Assembly (NCBI GenBank): GCA_039707465.1
Contig: CM077644.1
Coordinates: forward strand, 95,895,375 to 95,959,374
DNA from: Rhabdophis nuchalis
Lineage: Eukaryota > Chordata > Lepidosauria > Squamata > Natricidae
Direction: 5' to 3'
DNA length: 64,000 nt
The position numbers and the translations under genes are program-made. Under the pieces are notes generated by a model. It was not told where the DNA came from. It saw only the letters and a program-made list of their open reading frames with translations, and made no database searches. The first letter of the stretch is position 1, and every line of letters begins with the position of its first letter. Below are positions 11,274-23,778 of this stretch, in pieces.

Positions 11274-12841
11274 GTAAGGACGGTTTCTAATCTTTTAGGC
11301 ATGCAAGCAGAGCCTAATGAGATATCAGTGAGTGGAGAGACAAAATAAATTGCCAAGAGAAGCTCTCCCCAACAGGACTTCCTGCATATCTGTTGGATGT
11401 CCCCAGTCATCAAAGGGGTCTAATGAGAATGGCAATTTATCATATTTACAGGAAAGAAGGCTGGTAAATGTATGGATGACTGTTATGTATATAATAATTA
11501 ACTACAGGCCAAAGTGTAACTTTTAGGTATCTCAAACAGTGGTATGCTGGTAAATATAAAATGTTATCATAAGTGTATATGCAACTACCCAGAAAGAGAG
11601 AATGAGGAAGCACACGTACCATGACAAAGCATAATGCCCTTTTAGAACTAACATAAATTCAACTCTATGCATGGAAGTTACTTGGGAATAAACGTATCTG
11701 AACTCTCAGTGCTTCCATCTGACTTTTAAACAACTGAGCTTTAATGTTCTTGAGCATATATAAATAGACATGCAAATTGTTTCTGCGAACGTTTAGAACA
11801 GGGTATATTTATAGCCTTTAAGCTGCCACAAGATTCCTCCTTTGTTCCAATAAAAGCTCATCTGATGATTTTACCTATGAGATTTGATTTATGGTAGCCC
11901 CTTCGCTTGTCAGAACACTGACTATGATTCTGCGATTATTAAGTGATAAAAGACAACTGCACTTAAACAATTGTTTAGATAAGGTAGCACAGTGGTTAGA
12001 GTGCAGTACTGCAGGCCACTTTAGCTGACTCCTAGCTGCAGTTCAAATCTCACCAGGCTCAAAGTTGACTCAGCCTTCCATCCTTCCAAGGTGGGTAAAA
12101 TGAGGACCCAGATTGTTGGGGGGAATATGCTGACTCTGTAAACCACTTAGAGAGGGCTGTAAGAAGCTCTATGAAGTGGTAAATAAGTCTAAGTGCTATG
12201 CTATTGTTCTAAACTCTTCAGTTCATAAAGTCTAACTGAACTGAGTCAAAGATGTTAGCACTTGGCTGTTTTTGTCAAAAGCTAAGCAGTGGAATCTGGT
12301 AAAGATTCCGATAGGAAGCTATTGGGAAATTCCTGGATGGTCAACATAACTGGAAAGTTGGAAGAAACATTCAACCTAGAAGAAGTGCATTAAAACCATT
12401 AATATGAGAGTTTTTCTTTAAGAGCATGTTTTTTTCTATCACAGGCAACCAATGTGAAGACCCCATTTGGATCAGGTCTTTAAAACAATTCTCCCTTGAC
12501 TCAGTCTCTGTTCCAACAGGAAACCTAGGATATCAGTTAGATGCTCAGAAAGCTTTTTCATGCCTGTCTTGTCCCACAAATGCAGCGTGCAAAGAGTTTA
12601 ATTCAGACTAGGATTGCACCCCAAGCAAACAGTTAAATTTTCTTGGTTCTCCCACAGTATCACAACCAGGATTGGGCCACTCTTGGCCTTTGTGAAAGGA
12701 AGAATAGATAACTGAACAGCTGAGAGGCAACCAAACCATTAACATAGCATATAGTTTGTCCCTCAGAGTTTGATAACTGACACTTTTACCCATCATAATT
12801 CCCATTAGTTTGAAGGCTAAATTTGTGCTTTGTCACTACAG
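11274..12841 (+). other. ABCA4: ABCA4 intron 12
   Basis: Intron of 1.57 kb. It holds one Sauria-type SINE (11982-12207). The stretches 11280-11980 and 12210-12841 show no recognised feature. Confidence 0.8.
11982..12207 (+). mobile_element. Sauria-type tRNA-derived SINE
   Basis: The head, aggtagcacagtggttagag, holds a Pol III A-box, and gttcaaatctc at 12041 is the B-box. The body has cagccttccatccttcc, aaatgaggacccagattg and gtaaaccacttagagagggc. It ends ctaagtgctatgctattg. This is the well-known squamate SINE class and a main reason for placing the window in Squamata. Confidence 0.85.
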
Positions 12842-13018
12842 GTACTGGGATCCTGGCCCAAGAGCTGACCCAGTGGATGATCTGCGCTATGTCTGGGGAG
12901 GGTTTGCTTATCTGCAAGATATGATCGAGCAAGGGATCATCAAAACCCAGACCCGTGTTGATGTGCCTTCAGGGATATACCTACAACAAATGCCCTATCC
13001 CTGCTTTGTAGATGATGT
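12842..13018 (+). CDS. ABCA4: ABCA4 exon 13 (end of lumenal domain 1)
   Basis: Exon of 177 nt, as in human. It enters at codon position 3, giving an Arg split across the junction with exon 12, and leaves after two codon bases at gtgagt. It encodes [31 protein letters not shown] and [15 protein letters not shown]. This is the membrane-proximal end of the first lumenal domain. The split codon at the exit reads Val here, where human has Ser. Confidence 0.96.
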
Positions 13019-13889
13019 GTGAGTGTGATCTCTTTCCAATAACTAACTGTGTGGCTAGCCAGGTGGCACTTTGAGTCTTACAAATGATACTGTTTTTGCT
13101 TTTGATCATGCTGAAGATTCTAGAACATGAAGTATTAGACAAATTTCCCTGCCAAGGAATCAGAATTGTGTTAGTTAAATCTAAGAAATCTAGAACAAAT
13201 AACTGTTATCATAACAATCTTTCTACCTACTTAAAATAGAAAACAATAGAAATAAAACCTTTATTGCAAATAGATAAATAAATGTTAATTCATTAGCAAC
13301 AGGAGAATGGAGGAAAAGTTGCAAACTTATAGCTGTTTTTCTGAACTCTTTTAATCAGGGAAAGTATTCAGTTCATTTTCAAAAATCAAAAAAGAATAGA
13401 GGTGTGCTGAAAGGCTTGTCGCTCTCTGCCACAACATTAGAATGCAGATCATTCAATGATGTTGAATGATGCAAGGTTCAGGTCAGGCTAGAACAAACAA
13501 ACAAAGAAGTTGTTTTTCATGCAATGCATACTTATGCCATGATGGTAGTGATTATTCCCTCTTGTAATAAAAGTGGATACTTTTTCTGTATCCAAGAACT
13601 GTACCAATTTTCTGGACATGAGCAAGTTAATATTTTTAATATAAAGTCCATTTATCTATCTTCAGAGTAATAATAGAAATAATAGTCATCACCACCAGTC
13701 AGTTGCAAAAGGACACTTTACTTGGAAGAGCTTACATCAGGTAAATGATACCTTATACTTGATAAGAGCTCCATAGGTGAATAAAAATGCCAAATCCAAT
13801 CTCAGCAACTGTTCGACTATTAATGAACCATAAAAATAAGATTTTTATCCGTCCTCAATAGAAGTTGGGAAACTTATCGAATAACATTG

Positions 13890-14055
13890 CTTGCTATTTT
13901 CCCTGCAACAATCACCCTGTGAGATGGGTTGGGCTGGAGAGAGTGAATGGCCAAAATCATCCAGGGCCTTTCATGTCTAAGGGAGGCCTAGAACTCACCA
14001 TCTCTGGTTTCTAGCCAACACCTTCAACACTATACCCAACTCTCTAATTAAAATG
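13890..14055 (-). mobile_element. Old SINE remnant
   Basis: Carries ccctgtgagatgggttgggctg and, further on, gaactcaccatctctggtttctag. This is the reverse of the head and body of the tRNA-derived SINE at 61117 (gttataatcctaccttag region). It is heavily diverged and its borders are approximate. Confidence 0.45.
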
Positions 14056-14381
14056 TAACCAAAGGCCATTATTAAAATACTGGTCTCTTCCGGCACACCT
14101 CTTATTATCTTGTTAAAAACTTGTGCTCCCAAACAACCAATCTGTTTCTGGCTAACATTTGGGATATGATGAAATATTTAATTTGCTCAAGGCTTTTCTC
14201 TACATCCCAATGTAATGCAAGGCAGTACATGGGGCTTTACAAATCTCCTTTTCAAAACAGTGAGGCAGAGTCTGATATTTACCATTTTTGTCCAGCATAT
14301 TTCAACACAGGAAATAATGTGTCTCAGAATGTGTAGAAATGATGGAATAGCCATTGAGTTTGGTTAATAGCTGAGGGACTA

Positions 14382-15066
14382 TCTAGATTTAGATTAGATT
14401 AGATTTATTTGATTTTTATACCGCACCTATCTCCCTGAGGGGACTCAGGGTGGTACACAGGAAGTTAAAAAACAATAATACAACACATAAGTAAAAGCAA
14501 ACATACAATAAATAAGACTACAAATAGTAAAATCAGATTAAATTAAAGTGTCTTGTGCTAAAACATTCCCTAAAAGTTACCCACTAATTAAAATCAATTT
14601 AGAGCAATTTAAAATTCAGTCTGTGGTGGTGCTCTCAGGGGCTAGGCTAGGCTAGGCCGGCTAGATGAAAAAAATAGGTCTTCAACTGTTGGCGGAAGAG
14701 GTGGAGGTCCGTGGTGGTCGTTCCAGAGGGCTGGGCCCGCCACAGAGAAGGCCCTTTCCCTGGGGGTCGCCAACCGGCATTGCCCGGCAAACGGCACCCG
14801 GAGAGGTCCCTCTCTGTGTGAGCGAATCGGCTGAAGGGATGTATGGGGTAGGAGACGGTCTCGCAAATAACTAGGTCCCGTGCCATGGAGCGTTTTAAAG
14901 ATGGGTACCAGCACCTTGAAGCGCAACCGAAAAACCACAGGAAGCCAGTGCAGCTCACGCAGGAGAGGTGTTACATGGGAATGCCGTGAGGCTCCCAAAA
15001 TCCCCCGTGCGGCCGCATTCTGTACTAGCTGCAGTCTTTGGGTGCACCTCAAGGGAAGCCCCATCT
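14382..15066 (-). mobile_element. L2/CR1-type LINE, 3' fragment
   Basis: On the minus strand, 15064-14642 encodes the C-terminal end of the LINE protein: [55 protein letters not shown]. The 3' UTR follows, with the motif gagtcccctcagggagatagg, and the copy ends in short aatct repeats at 14384-14405. It is 5'-truncated. The last third of the frame has drifted from the family and the copy is non-functional. Confidence 0.88.
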
Positions 15067-16671
15067 AGTTCTACCACATCTGGGGCAGCAGAACTAAGGC
15101 ATTAAAAAGTGAAACCAAGGAAATAGGAATTTAAATCTCACCTCAGAGATTCAGTCTCTATGAAAATCACCTGTATTCACCCTGTATTTATTTTTTTTGT
15201 ACAATATTATATTGAATATTATCCTGAAGAATGCTGCTCTAAAGTATCAAGAAATACAAAAAAATAAATAATGTGAACTGGGGTCTTACAAAATTTGCAG
15301 TGTTGCATTCTATGGCTTCTTCAAATTTACAAACAATAAGCAGGCCTGAGAGAGGAATGTTATCAGGTTCAAGGAGTAAAACTCAGGCAGAGGTCTGGTT
15401 TTCTCTCCCAAGGCATCACATTCCTTTGATTTGTCATCAATCATCATCCCCAGGTCCCTTCGCTACGTACCAAGAAGAGATCTCAAAGTTGTTTTAATTG
15501 GTTTTGCTCCATGCTAATAATGCCAAAATTCTTACATGAAAATGAGAAATATGTAGCAAAAGCTTCACAGGGAGGATGTGCTTAAGGCAATGAATTAGGA
15601 CTGGGAAACTCGGGGGTCCATCCTTAGCCATGGAAATTCACTGGACGACCTGGGACTAACCTACTTCACAGGGTTTCTGTTGTAAATTCTTTTGTTAAGA
15701 CCCTCATATATTTCAAAGTATACGATGGTAGTATAATTGGAGCTGTAGCTATAACAACTCAACACAACTTGACTTTTTGCGGTGCTGAAGAATCCCCCTC
15801 ATTCCATAGTTAAAACTCAATATAAAACAGTTTTTATGTAAAGATAAGGAAGGCTCCAGATACTATTCTTAAAAGATGGCTTACCAGCATGGTGTACAGA
15901 AATCTTCAGATTGTCATTCCTCTTCCCTTCCAGATTGGGATTACTGTTTCCACAATTCCAGCCAGGATAGAAAGGCACATGTTAGAGAAAGCTGCATGAT
16001 CAGGCAAGACCTATTTTCACATGTAACATATTTCCCAATTATTTTGGAATAAGGTCTATACACCGATTAAGACCATGAAGTGAAAGCCTGTTTTATTTTG
16101 ATTTATGAGACACATCTATTGGCAGTTTCATGGTTTGACAAGACCTTTCCTCTCTTCATGAAACTTGGCTTCACATTGTTTAAAAGACATCTCTGAAGCA
16201 ATAACCTTAGTTCCACTCCCAGGAATCTCTCTGGAAAGAAGCCCCACTAAGCTCACTGGGATTTGCTCAGTGGAGTCCAGATACAGCTGTAGAAACAGTT
16301 CCAGAACAAATGTCACCAGAGCACCATTTGGTTGCAAAATAAATTCCTTCTCTGCCAGGAATTACATGACTTTCGTCTATTTTCCAGAATACCCCATTTC
16401 TTAGTGATCCAATTTAACAGCTAAGGTGTTCCCTTTGTCTCTGTCTCATGCTATCCTGCTATGATCTTATCTTTAACTCTGAATACAATGCTGCCCCACA
16501 GCTTCCTCCCAGGATAGCCAAAATAGAGATAATCCAATAAACACATGATGTGATTTATTTTTGTGTCTCTTCGGTTGCTACCCTCTCCATATGGTGAATT
16601 GATTATATATCAGCATGGAGGCCTAGTGGCCATGCAGGAGGCAGAAAGTGATTGTATCCTTTGAGAACCGC

Positions 16672-18372
16672 TTAATTTAATTTTAATTTAATTTATTCAC
16701 ATTTCTATACCGCCCTATCTCCCTTGTGGGGACTCAGGCGGTGCACAGAAGAGATAAAACCAGGCAATAACATATAAATACAGGATAAAATACAATTAAA
16801 TATGATAAATCTGTGCTAAAATTATTAAAAGCTATTAAAACAGTTTAAAACATTATCTTAAAATTAAATTATGGGATCTATGCCAGGCCGGCCAGATGAA
16901 AGAAATGCGTTTTAAGGACCCGGCAGAAGAGGCGTATGTCTGTGATGGTACGAAGATCGGGGGCCAGGTCGTTCCAGAGGGCCAGACCCGCCATAGAGAA
17001 GGCTCTCCCCCTGGGGGTCGCCAGCCGGTATTGACCGGCGGACGGCACCCTGAGGAGGCCCTCTCTGTGGGAGCGGACAGCTGCATTCTGTACTAGCTGG
17101 AGCCTCCGGGTGCACCTCAAGGGGAGCCCCATGTAGAGAGCATTGCAGTAATCTAGACGGGAAGTAACGAGGGCTTGAGTGACCGTGCGTAGGGCGTCTC
17201 GATCTAGAAAGGGATGCAACTGGCGTATCAGGTAAACCTGATAAAAAGTCCCCCTGGCCAAGGCCGTCACATGGTTGTCCAAGGACAGCCGAGAATCCAG
17301 GAGGACTCCCAAGTTGCGAGCCCTTTCTGCGGGGGCTAGTGACTCGCCCCCGATAGCCAGAGATGGAACCAACTGGCTATATCGAGAGGCCGGAAACCAC
17401 AGCCACTCGGTCTTGGACAGGTTGAGTCAAAGCTTGTTCCTCCCCATCCAGACCCGCACGGCCTCCAAACACCGGGACATCACTTCAACGGCATCATTGG
17501 GGTGGTTTGGGGTAGAAATGTACAGCTGAGTATCATCAGCGTAAACCACGGATGATCTCACCCAGTGGCTTCATATAGGTGTTGAACAGGAGAGGTGAGA
17601 GAACCGACCCCTGAGGCAACCCAGAAGTGAGGGGCCTCAACGTCGATCTCTGCCCTCCTGCCAACACAAATTGCGACAGGTCGGAGAGGTAGGAGGAGAA
17701 CCATCGCAACACGGTGCCTCCCAACCCCAACCTCTCCAGCCGGTGCAATAGGATACCATGGTCGATGGTATCAAAAGCCGCTGAGAGATCTAATAGGACC
17801 AGGATAGAGAAAGAACCCCTATCCCGAGCCCTCCAAATATCATCTACCAACGCAACCAATGCCGCCTCCGTGCTGTGCCCAGGTCGGAAGCCGGACTGGC
17901 GCGGGTCTAGATAGACAGTTTCCTCCAGGTGCCGGAGAAACTGTTGTGCCACCACACTCTCAACAACCTTCGCAAGAAAGTGAAGGTTGGAGACTGGACG
18001 ATAATTAGACAACACTGTTGGGTCCAGGGAAGGCTTCTTGAGGAGGGGTTTCACCACCGCCTCTTTCAAGACGGCCGGTAGAAGCCCCTCACTCAAAGAA
18101 GCGTTCACTATTTCCTGGAGCCAGCCTCGTGTAACCTCCCGGGATGCCAGTACAAGCCAGGAGGGACACGCGTCAAATAAACATGTGGTGGCATTCAGCC
18201 GCCCCAGCAACCTGTCCATGTCATCTGGAGTCACAAGGTCGAACTCTTCCCATAAAACGGTCTCAAGGCCTGCCTCCGTCTGCCCGTCCTGATCACCCTC
18301 ATCCGAGTTCGTCTCGGATCTGAGCAATTTTATCCTGCCGATAACATCCAAATTCCTCTGCACGACCCTGTA
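16672..18372 (-). mobile_element. L2/CR1-type LINE with reverse transcriptase, dead
   Basis: From 18363 to 17536 (minus) the frame covers the RT fingers and palm: [53 protein letters not shown] and [16 protein letters not shown] small deletion just before the YADD segment (near 17545) breaks the frame. A TGA sits in the following NKL/LNLS region. About 60 residues are missing between QNAA and RSHREGLL (near 17090). The 3' UTR ends in an aattt-rich tail at 16672-16700. Confidence 0.9.
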
Positions 18373-18693
18373 AGGGAGCTTTGTAAGGTCTGGTCAGGTG
18401 TTAGAATCAGAACTTTGATTTGAGTAATGGAAAACATGTTCCTTAGGAGTTCCACAACAGTGACAAATTTTGTTTTCGCAAAAGGCACTTTTTTTTTCAA
18501 TGCACGGGTGGCTCTTTCACCCTTCTTCAAAAATATGAAACCTCCCTCTAACCAAGCTCAATTTTTCGGGACGATTGGAATGCGTCCATGATGTTTCCTT
18601 TCAACAATACAAGTGGCTTGATATTGCTTTTTTCTGTTTCTCGCGATTCTTCTTTTCTTTTTCAGTCTAGCATGCAGCTAAGATGTTCTGGTG

Positions 18694-18771
18694 CAGTGTT
18701 TTGCAAGCTTGGCAATTTTAAGATGTGTAGCCGAGGCGTCTCACACATTTTTCCAAGTTCGAGAAACACTG
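18694..18771. mobile_element. Internally deleted hAT MITE
   Basis: Short element from cagtgttttgcaagcttgg to ccaagttcgagaaacactg. The flanking 8-mers ttctggtg and ttctagtg match at 7 of 8 positions. It shares end motifs with the fold-back family at 2499. Confidence 0.65.
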
Positions 18772-19316
18772 TTCTAGTGGCCTTTCGCCCGTTCAGATTG
18801 CTTTCTCCTGTGTCACCCTCTTTTAAGAGTTTAAAATTGGCTCCCCCAAATGTTTGCCTGAGCTCTTCAAATCCCCCCTGCTCCTAAAATGTGAGAGGCT
18901 TTTGTTGCCTCTGCTAAGAAGAAATCTTGTAAAAGAAAAATGGCTAGAAATGGATGCAGCACATGCATCCAAACAAAACAGCCCCATTATTCAGGAACCC
19001 CTACTGCCATTTCCCCATACTGACTTGGAATTCTGGAACTTGTAGTCCAACATATCTGGACAGAAACTACCTGTTTGTGTGCTCTTTCTTAAATGTTCGT
19101 GTCAGGAAATAGTAATTTAATTCTCCAAAGAATTCAGGGGTGCCTTATTTAGCCAGGACCCTCATCAGTTTTTTTCTTTTAATCCATTTCTCAGCTGTTC
19201 TCAAACTACCAATCTGAACCTTCCAGGAGAGAAGGATACTAGTGAGAGTAACACTTAACTCTTCAGATATTTCTCTGTTACCTTTCCAAGCAAGGTTGTT
19301 ATTTTCCTTTCTCTCT

Positions 19317-19343
19317 CCCCCCCCCCCCCCCCTTGCCTGGCAG
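19317..19343 (+). promoter_or_regulatory. ABCA4: Exon 14 acceptor with 16-C polypyrimidine tract
   Basis: The 3' splice site reads a run of 16 C (19317-19332) followed by ttgcctggcag. It follows ctctctc, so the tract is long and purely pyrimidine. The homopolymer is prone to length variation and to sequencing error. Confidence 0.8.
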
Positions 19344-19566
19344 CTTCATGATTACTTTGATTCGTGCCTTTCCCCTCTTAATGGTGCTGGCTTGGATCTA
19401 CTCTGCTTCCATGACCGTGAAAAGCATCGTGTTGGAGAAAGAAATGAGACTGAAGGAGGCCTTGAAGAACAGAGGAGTCACCAACGGGGTGATTTGGTTC
19501 ACGTGGTTCTTGGACAGCTTCCTCATGATGACCGTGAGCACGTTTCTCCTGACGGCTCTCCTGACG
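19344..19566 (+). CDS. ABCA4: ABCA4 exon 14 (TM2-TM3)
   Basis: Exon of 223 nt, the same as human, ending in phase 0 before gtaagg. It encodes two hydrophobic helices. The first is [20 protein letters not shown] and the second [20 protein letters not shown]. They are joined by the conserved cytosolic loop [20 protein letters not shown], the coupling-helix region that contacts NBD1. The loop spelling is that of ABCA4 rather than ABCA1. These are TM2 and TM3 of the first membrane half. Confidence 0.96.
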
Positions 19567-20299
19567 GTAAGGGAGCGGGAGAGGCGCGCCTTTTCCTGTT
19601 GTAAACTCGAGGTCCGGCATTTACAAACGCTTTACTTTACCCAGGTGTTAGTAAGAAACAATAAACGCCATACATTTAAAAAATGGGAGGGGGGCCTGCT
19701 CGTAGCGTGGCTTCTTCTCGGCACGTAGCACCAGGCGCGCTTTTTAGAAGCCCCCTCAAGGCATCATCACCATCATCATCACTTGGCAGGGACAGATACA
19801 TTCAGGGACGCGTTTGCCTTTGTGACGTTTGGAGTCGGATTAAGGCTGACAGGTCACGTTCTAAACATCGCCCTTCAGGTGGAAAGAGGGCTTGAAAGGA
19901 AGGCGTGGCGTCCCTCCTCCAGCCGCCTTTGAAAAGCCTGATCGCCGTCCTCTCGTTTCCCTTTCAAACTCATTTCTCCCAACCCATTAGTTGCTTCGTT
20001 TCAATACATGATCCCTTAGGGAACTAAGAGGGGACACAAAGGCTTATCATTTAAATAGTCCTTCAGTTGGGAGACTCTGGGTTTATGTTTAAACTGCCCC
20101 ATTCGCTACAGATTCATAAAGGATGCCTCAAGATATAGTCGTTTGTTCGTTTATTTAAGGGTTGAATGGGAGTTGTGGACTGTAGTCCAACACCTCTGGG
20201 GGGATATCAGATTAGGGATAGTTACCCTAAATTCTTACATTGTTTTTTCCCCCTGCTTCCTTCTATCATTTATTATTAACCTAATCTACCGTACCAGCC

Positions 20300-20497
20300 T
20301 AGTTGTAGTAAATATTACCTAATTGGGTTTTTAAGCTATAAATTTAAACGAGATATTTTAACACAGGGTAAAACATTTAATTTAGTTTTAATTATTTATA
20401 ATTGTTTATGTGTATGCTCTTAAATTCTTGTACACCGCCCCGAGTCCCTTCGGAGAGAGGGGGCGGTCAATAAATCCAAATAAATAAATAAATTTAT
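20300..20497 (+). mobile_element. L2-type LINE 3' end
   Basis: Contains the family's 3' hallmark caccgccccgagtcccttcg followed by gggggcggtcaataaatcc and an aaat tetramer tail (20480-20496). Only the 3' UTR survives. The left border is approximate. Confidence 0.78.
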
Positions 20498-21150
20498 GGT
20501 AAGTATCCAAAGCTCCCTGGGTTGCTTTGAGATCTGCTTTGAGATCTGCCCCATTTGAAGATAAGGATCAAGGGAAATCCTGAAGGCCTGACTCTTTAAT
20601 ACTTCTAAACTAGGATACATATATTTAAACAGTGTAGTGGAAGAGGACCAGTAGCTCAGTAAGAATATCTTTGTTTCATTTCTTTATATTAGTACTTGAA
20701 TTAAAGTGCAATAACAGTGTTCCCACTCCATGTATAGTATACTGGTTTTGAGTGTATGTTTGATGTCAGTGATTTTTTTTGACACCCAGTAGTTTGCCAT
20801 TGGGTTGGGGGCAGAAGGAGGTACAGCAATCAGAATCTGTTTTGATTTTTCAATATTGTTTGGATTTTAAACCATTCACTTCCAGGTAGACAGTCCCCAT
20901 TTGAATTTGTAATTAATATTGTAATATTACAGCGATTACGACAAAGCTGCATTTCAGATATGTGTGAATAAGAGGAAGCAGTAGCAAAACTAAGGATTGG
21001 GAGCTTCATGCATCATGCTAAGCTATCACAGTGGCTGAGTTCAAAATATCAGCTGAGCCAACACCTCAGCTAGTCACACTCCTGCTTGTTTATGAGTGAA
21101 TCAATTAAGTCCAATAATTGCCCAAATTACAGTGAAAAAAGGGTTTAGAT

Positions 21151-22154
21151 CAGTGATGGCTAACCTTTTTCCCATTGCTTGCCAAAAGGGGGGGGGGGAG
21201 CGCAGGGAGGGTCGTATGCCGGCATGCCCACACCCATAATGCTATGCGTGGACACCCTGCATGCATGCACATGAGGCCTACACCCTCCCCCCCCCCCCAC
21301 ACTTTTGGTACACGATGTACCTGTTTTTTGCCCTCCAGAGGCTTTCTAGGAGCCTGAGGAGGGCAAAAACAGGCACCCCGGCACCCCTCTGGAAGTTTCA
21401 GAAGGCTTCCCTGAAGCCTCCAGAGCACGAAAAATGACAACACAGGCAAACTGGTAGTTTGCGAACGGACTTCCAATTTGCCCATAGGGCAGTGATGGCT
21501 AACCTTTTTTGGCTTGCGTGCCAAAAGTCGGGGGAGCGCAGGGGGGTCGTGCTTGCGCATGCCACACCCATAATGCTATGCATGTGACGCCCCCTGCTTT
21601 TGGCATCCTTTTTTCGCTATCCCCAGGCTCCAGAGGCTTTCTAGGAGCCTGGGGAGGGTGAAAACAGCCTCCCCCCCCCACCTCTAGAGGCTTCAGGAAC
21701 TTTCCTGAAGCCTCCAGAGGGAGAAAAACGACCTCAAAAGAAGGCCTAAATCAGCTGGCCACTGCACACATGCGTGCTGGAGCTGACAGGGCAATGCCTT
21801 GCGTGCCCTAAGAAATGGTTCTGTGTGCCACCTGTGGCATCCGTGCCATAGGTTCGCCATCACGGCCATAGGGCCATTTTTCGCCCTCCAGACCATGAAA
21901 AATGGCCCAACGCGCAAACCAGAAGTCTATTCCCGAACTTCTGGTTTGTGCATTGGGTTGTTTTTCACTCTCTGGCGGCTTCAGGGAAGCCTCTGGAGGG
22001 CAAAAAATGGCCTTAAAAGAAGGCTGAAGTCAGCTGGCCAGTGTGCACTGGCACACTGAGTGAGCTGGAGCTGACAAGGGCAATGCCTCGTGTACCCTAA
22101 CAAATGGCTCCGCGTGCCACCTATGGCAAACATGCCATAGGTTCGCCAACACAG
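21151..22154. mobile_element. hAT MITE (CAGTGATGGC ends) carrying a second copy
   Basis: Outer element starts cagtgatggctaacc and ends ataggttcgccaacacag. The flanking 8-mers gtttagat (21143-21150) and gtctagat (22155-22162) match at 7 of 8 positions. The interior shows gcgtgccaaaag, ccgcgtgccacctatggc and CG-rich spacer. A separate complete copy of the same family lies inside it at 21490-21865. Confidence 0.85.
21490..21865. mobile_element. hAT MITE nested inside the same family
   Basis: Starts cagtgatggctaacctt and ends ggttcgccatcacgg. An exact 8-bp duplication ccataggg flanks it (21482-21489 and 21866-21873), and the outer copy continues on both sides. It is therefore the younger of the two. 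Confidence 0.87.
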
Positions 22155-22199
22155 GTCTAGATTTTGGAAATATGTATTTATTTATAGTAGATGTATACC

Positions 22200-22328
22200 A
22201 GGCCTGTCAAACATCCGTGGGCTGGATGTGATATGCACAGACCACGCCCAACCCGGCTCCACAAAGGGAAAAAACATTGTGATACGTCACAATATGTCAC
22301 ATGACACAATTGAGTTTGACACCCATGT
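22200..22328. mobile_element. hAT MITE (CAGGCCTGTCAAAC ends)
   Basis: Left end caggcctgtcaaac, right end gtttgacacccatg. The flanks atgtatac and ttctatac match at 6 of 8 positions. It is short and CG-poor. Confidence 0.65.
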
Positions 22329-23151
22329 TCTATACCACCAACTCCTTCAAGGATTTCTGTTAACTTGGAAAAAATATCAACCTAAAACATAAAACCTGTG
22401 TGAAACATAAAACATAAGCATGCCCAAACCTGGCATTCAATAAACAGTCATCAAAACATAAAAGCTGTGAATAACTCATTCTTAACCACCAGCCAGAAAA
22501 CTGTTAGGAAGAGCGCCATTCACATTCTCAGAGTAAGCTGTGTTACACGATACATGCTGTAGACCTCCCCTAGCCTGATTGAACGAAACAGGCTTTTTTT
22601 TGTTTTTAATCGAAGATTGTCTTGAAGATACCTGGAATACCAGGTGAGAAAGGGTTTTGTAGGTTAAAATCAGCACCTTTATAGTCAGAAGCCAAATGAA
22701 AGCCAAAGTAGCAGGCACAAAATTGATGTTAAGTGGCACAAATTACTATTGTGTTCTACCCCATTTGGGTGGTCTTCAAAGGCAACTCCATCTACCGCAA
22801 GCTTCAGTAACTTGATCTGAAAGGTGATGAAGGTTTGGGTAACCATTGCCAGAGTAATATGCTCTTTCAAGGCAATGGGCATCAAAGAGGCATTGACTGT
22901 CTTCCAAATCTAACTGTGCTCTCACACACAAACTTCATTTACTGAAGCAGCCAGGTGCAGCATGATTGTAGCACACATGGCAGGTTCATCCCACAGATCA
23001 CTCAACCTATTTCCTCAGAGACCAGAAGTCAAAATAAATTCAGATAATAGTGCACAATGCTATCAGCGTAATTTCTTATGACTTAGTCTTTGTGGTAGCC
23101 AGGCCAGACTCTTGAGAGGATCTTTCTGCAGCTTGTATTCCAATAAGAATT

Positions 23152-23528
23152 CAGGTAGTCCTTTACTTACAACAGTTTGTTTAGTGACCGTTTGAAGTTA
23201 TAACGGCACTGAAAAAAGTGAGTGATGACTGTTTTTCACACTTATGACCACTGCAGCATCCCTATGGTCACATGATTTACATTTGAATACTTGACAAGCG
23301 GTTCATATTTATGACACTTGCAGTATTCAGGGGTCATATGATCCCCTTTTGCGACCTTCTGACAAGCAAAGTCAATGTGGGAGCCAGTAACAATTTAACA
23401 ACTGCGGAGATTCACTTAATAAACATGGCAAGAAAAGTCATAAAATGGGGCAAAACCCACTTAACAAATTTCTCACTTAACAACATAAATTTTGAGCTCA
23501 ATTGTGGTCATAAGTTGAGGACTACCTG
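23152..23528 (+). mobile_element. TACAGGTAGTCC-family MITE, full length
   Basis: Left end caggtagtcctttacttac, right end taagttgaggactacctg, a good terminal inverted repeat. Internal motifs are tttagtgaccgtttgaag, gcgaccttctgacaagc and gcaagaaaagtcataaaat. This is the clearest copy of the family in the window. The superfamily was not determined. Confidence 0.8.
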
Positions 23529-23778
23529 TAGTTCACCCTAAAATAGTTCTGCTGGGATGCAATCCACAGATGTAACAAGTTGGAAAATGTACCTAATCTA
23601 ACCTAATCACTGCACTGTAAATTAAAACATGAGCCTAAGGAACTCAGGAATGGAGCCTTCCTGTAGCAGTGTGGATGGTACACAAGCAAGGTCCCTAACA
23701 CAGGCAGGATTCCTAAATCTCTACAGGTCAATATCTACCCAAAGCAGAGCTCATGTTCACTGCTAGATTGTTCTAGAC

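Larger units (their letters stand above)
13019..19343 (+). other. ABCA4: ABCA4 intron 13
   Basis: Intron of 6.3 kb. It holds a SINE remnant near 13890-14055, an L2 3' fragment (14382-15066), a longer dead L2 (16672-18372) and a small hAT remnant (18694-18771). Positions 15067-16670 and 18780-19300 show nothing I can name. The intron ends in a 16-base run of C. Confidence 0.75.

Noticed and set aside
10671..12207. tRNA-like sequences
   Set aside because: The A- and B-box motifs belong to SINE heads. I see no complete cloverleaf tRNA gene.
19242..19604. Alternative frames over exon 14
   Set aside because: They overlap the conserved TM2-TM3 frame in other phases and have no similarity or splice support.
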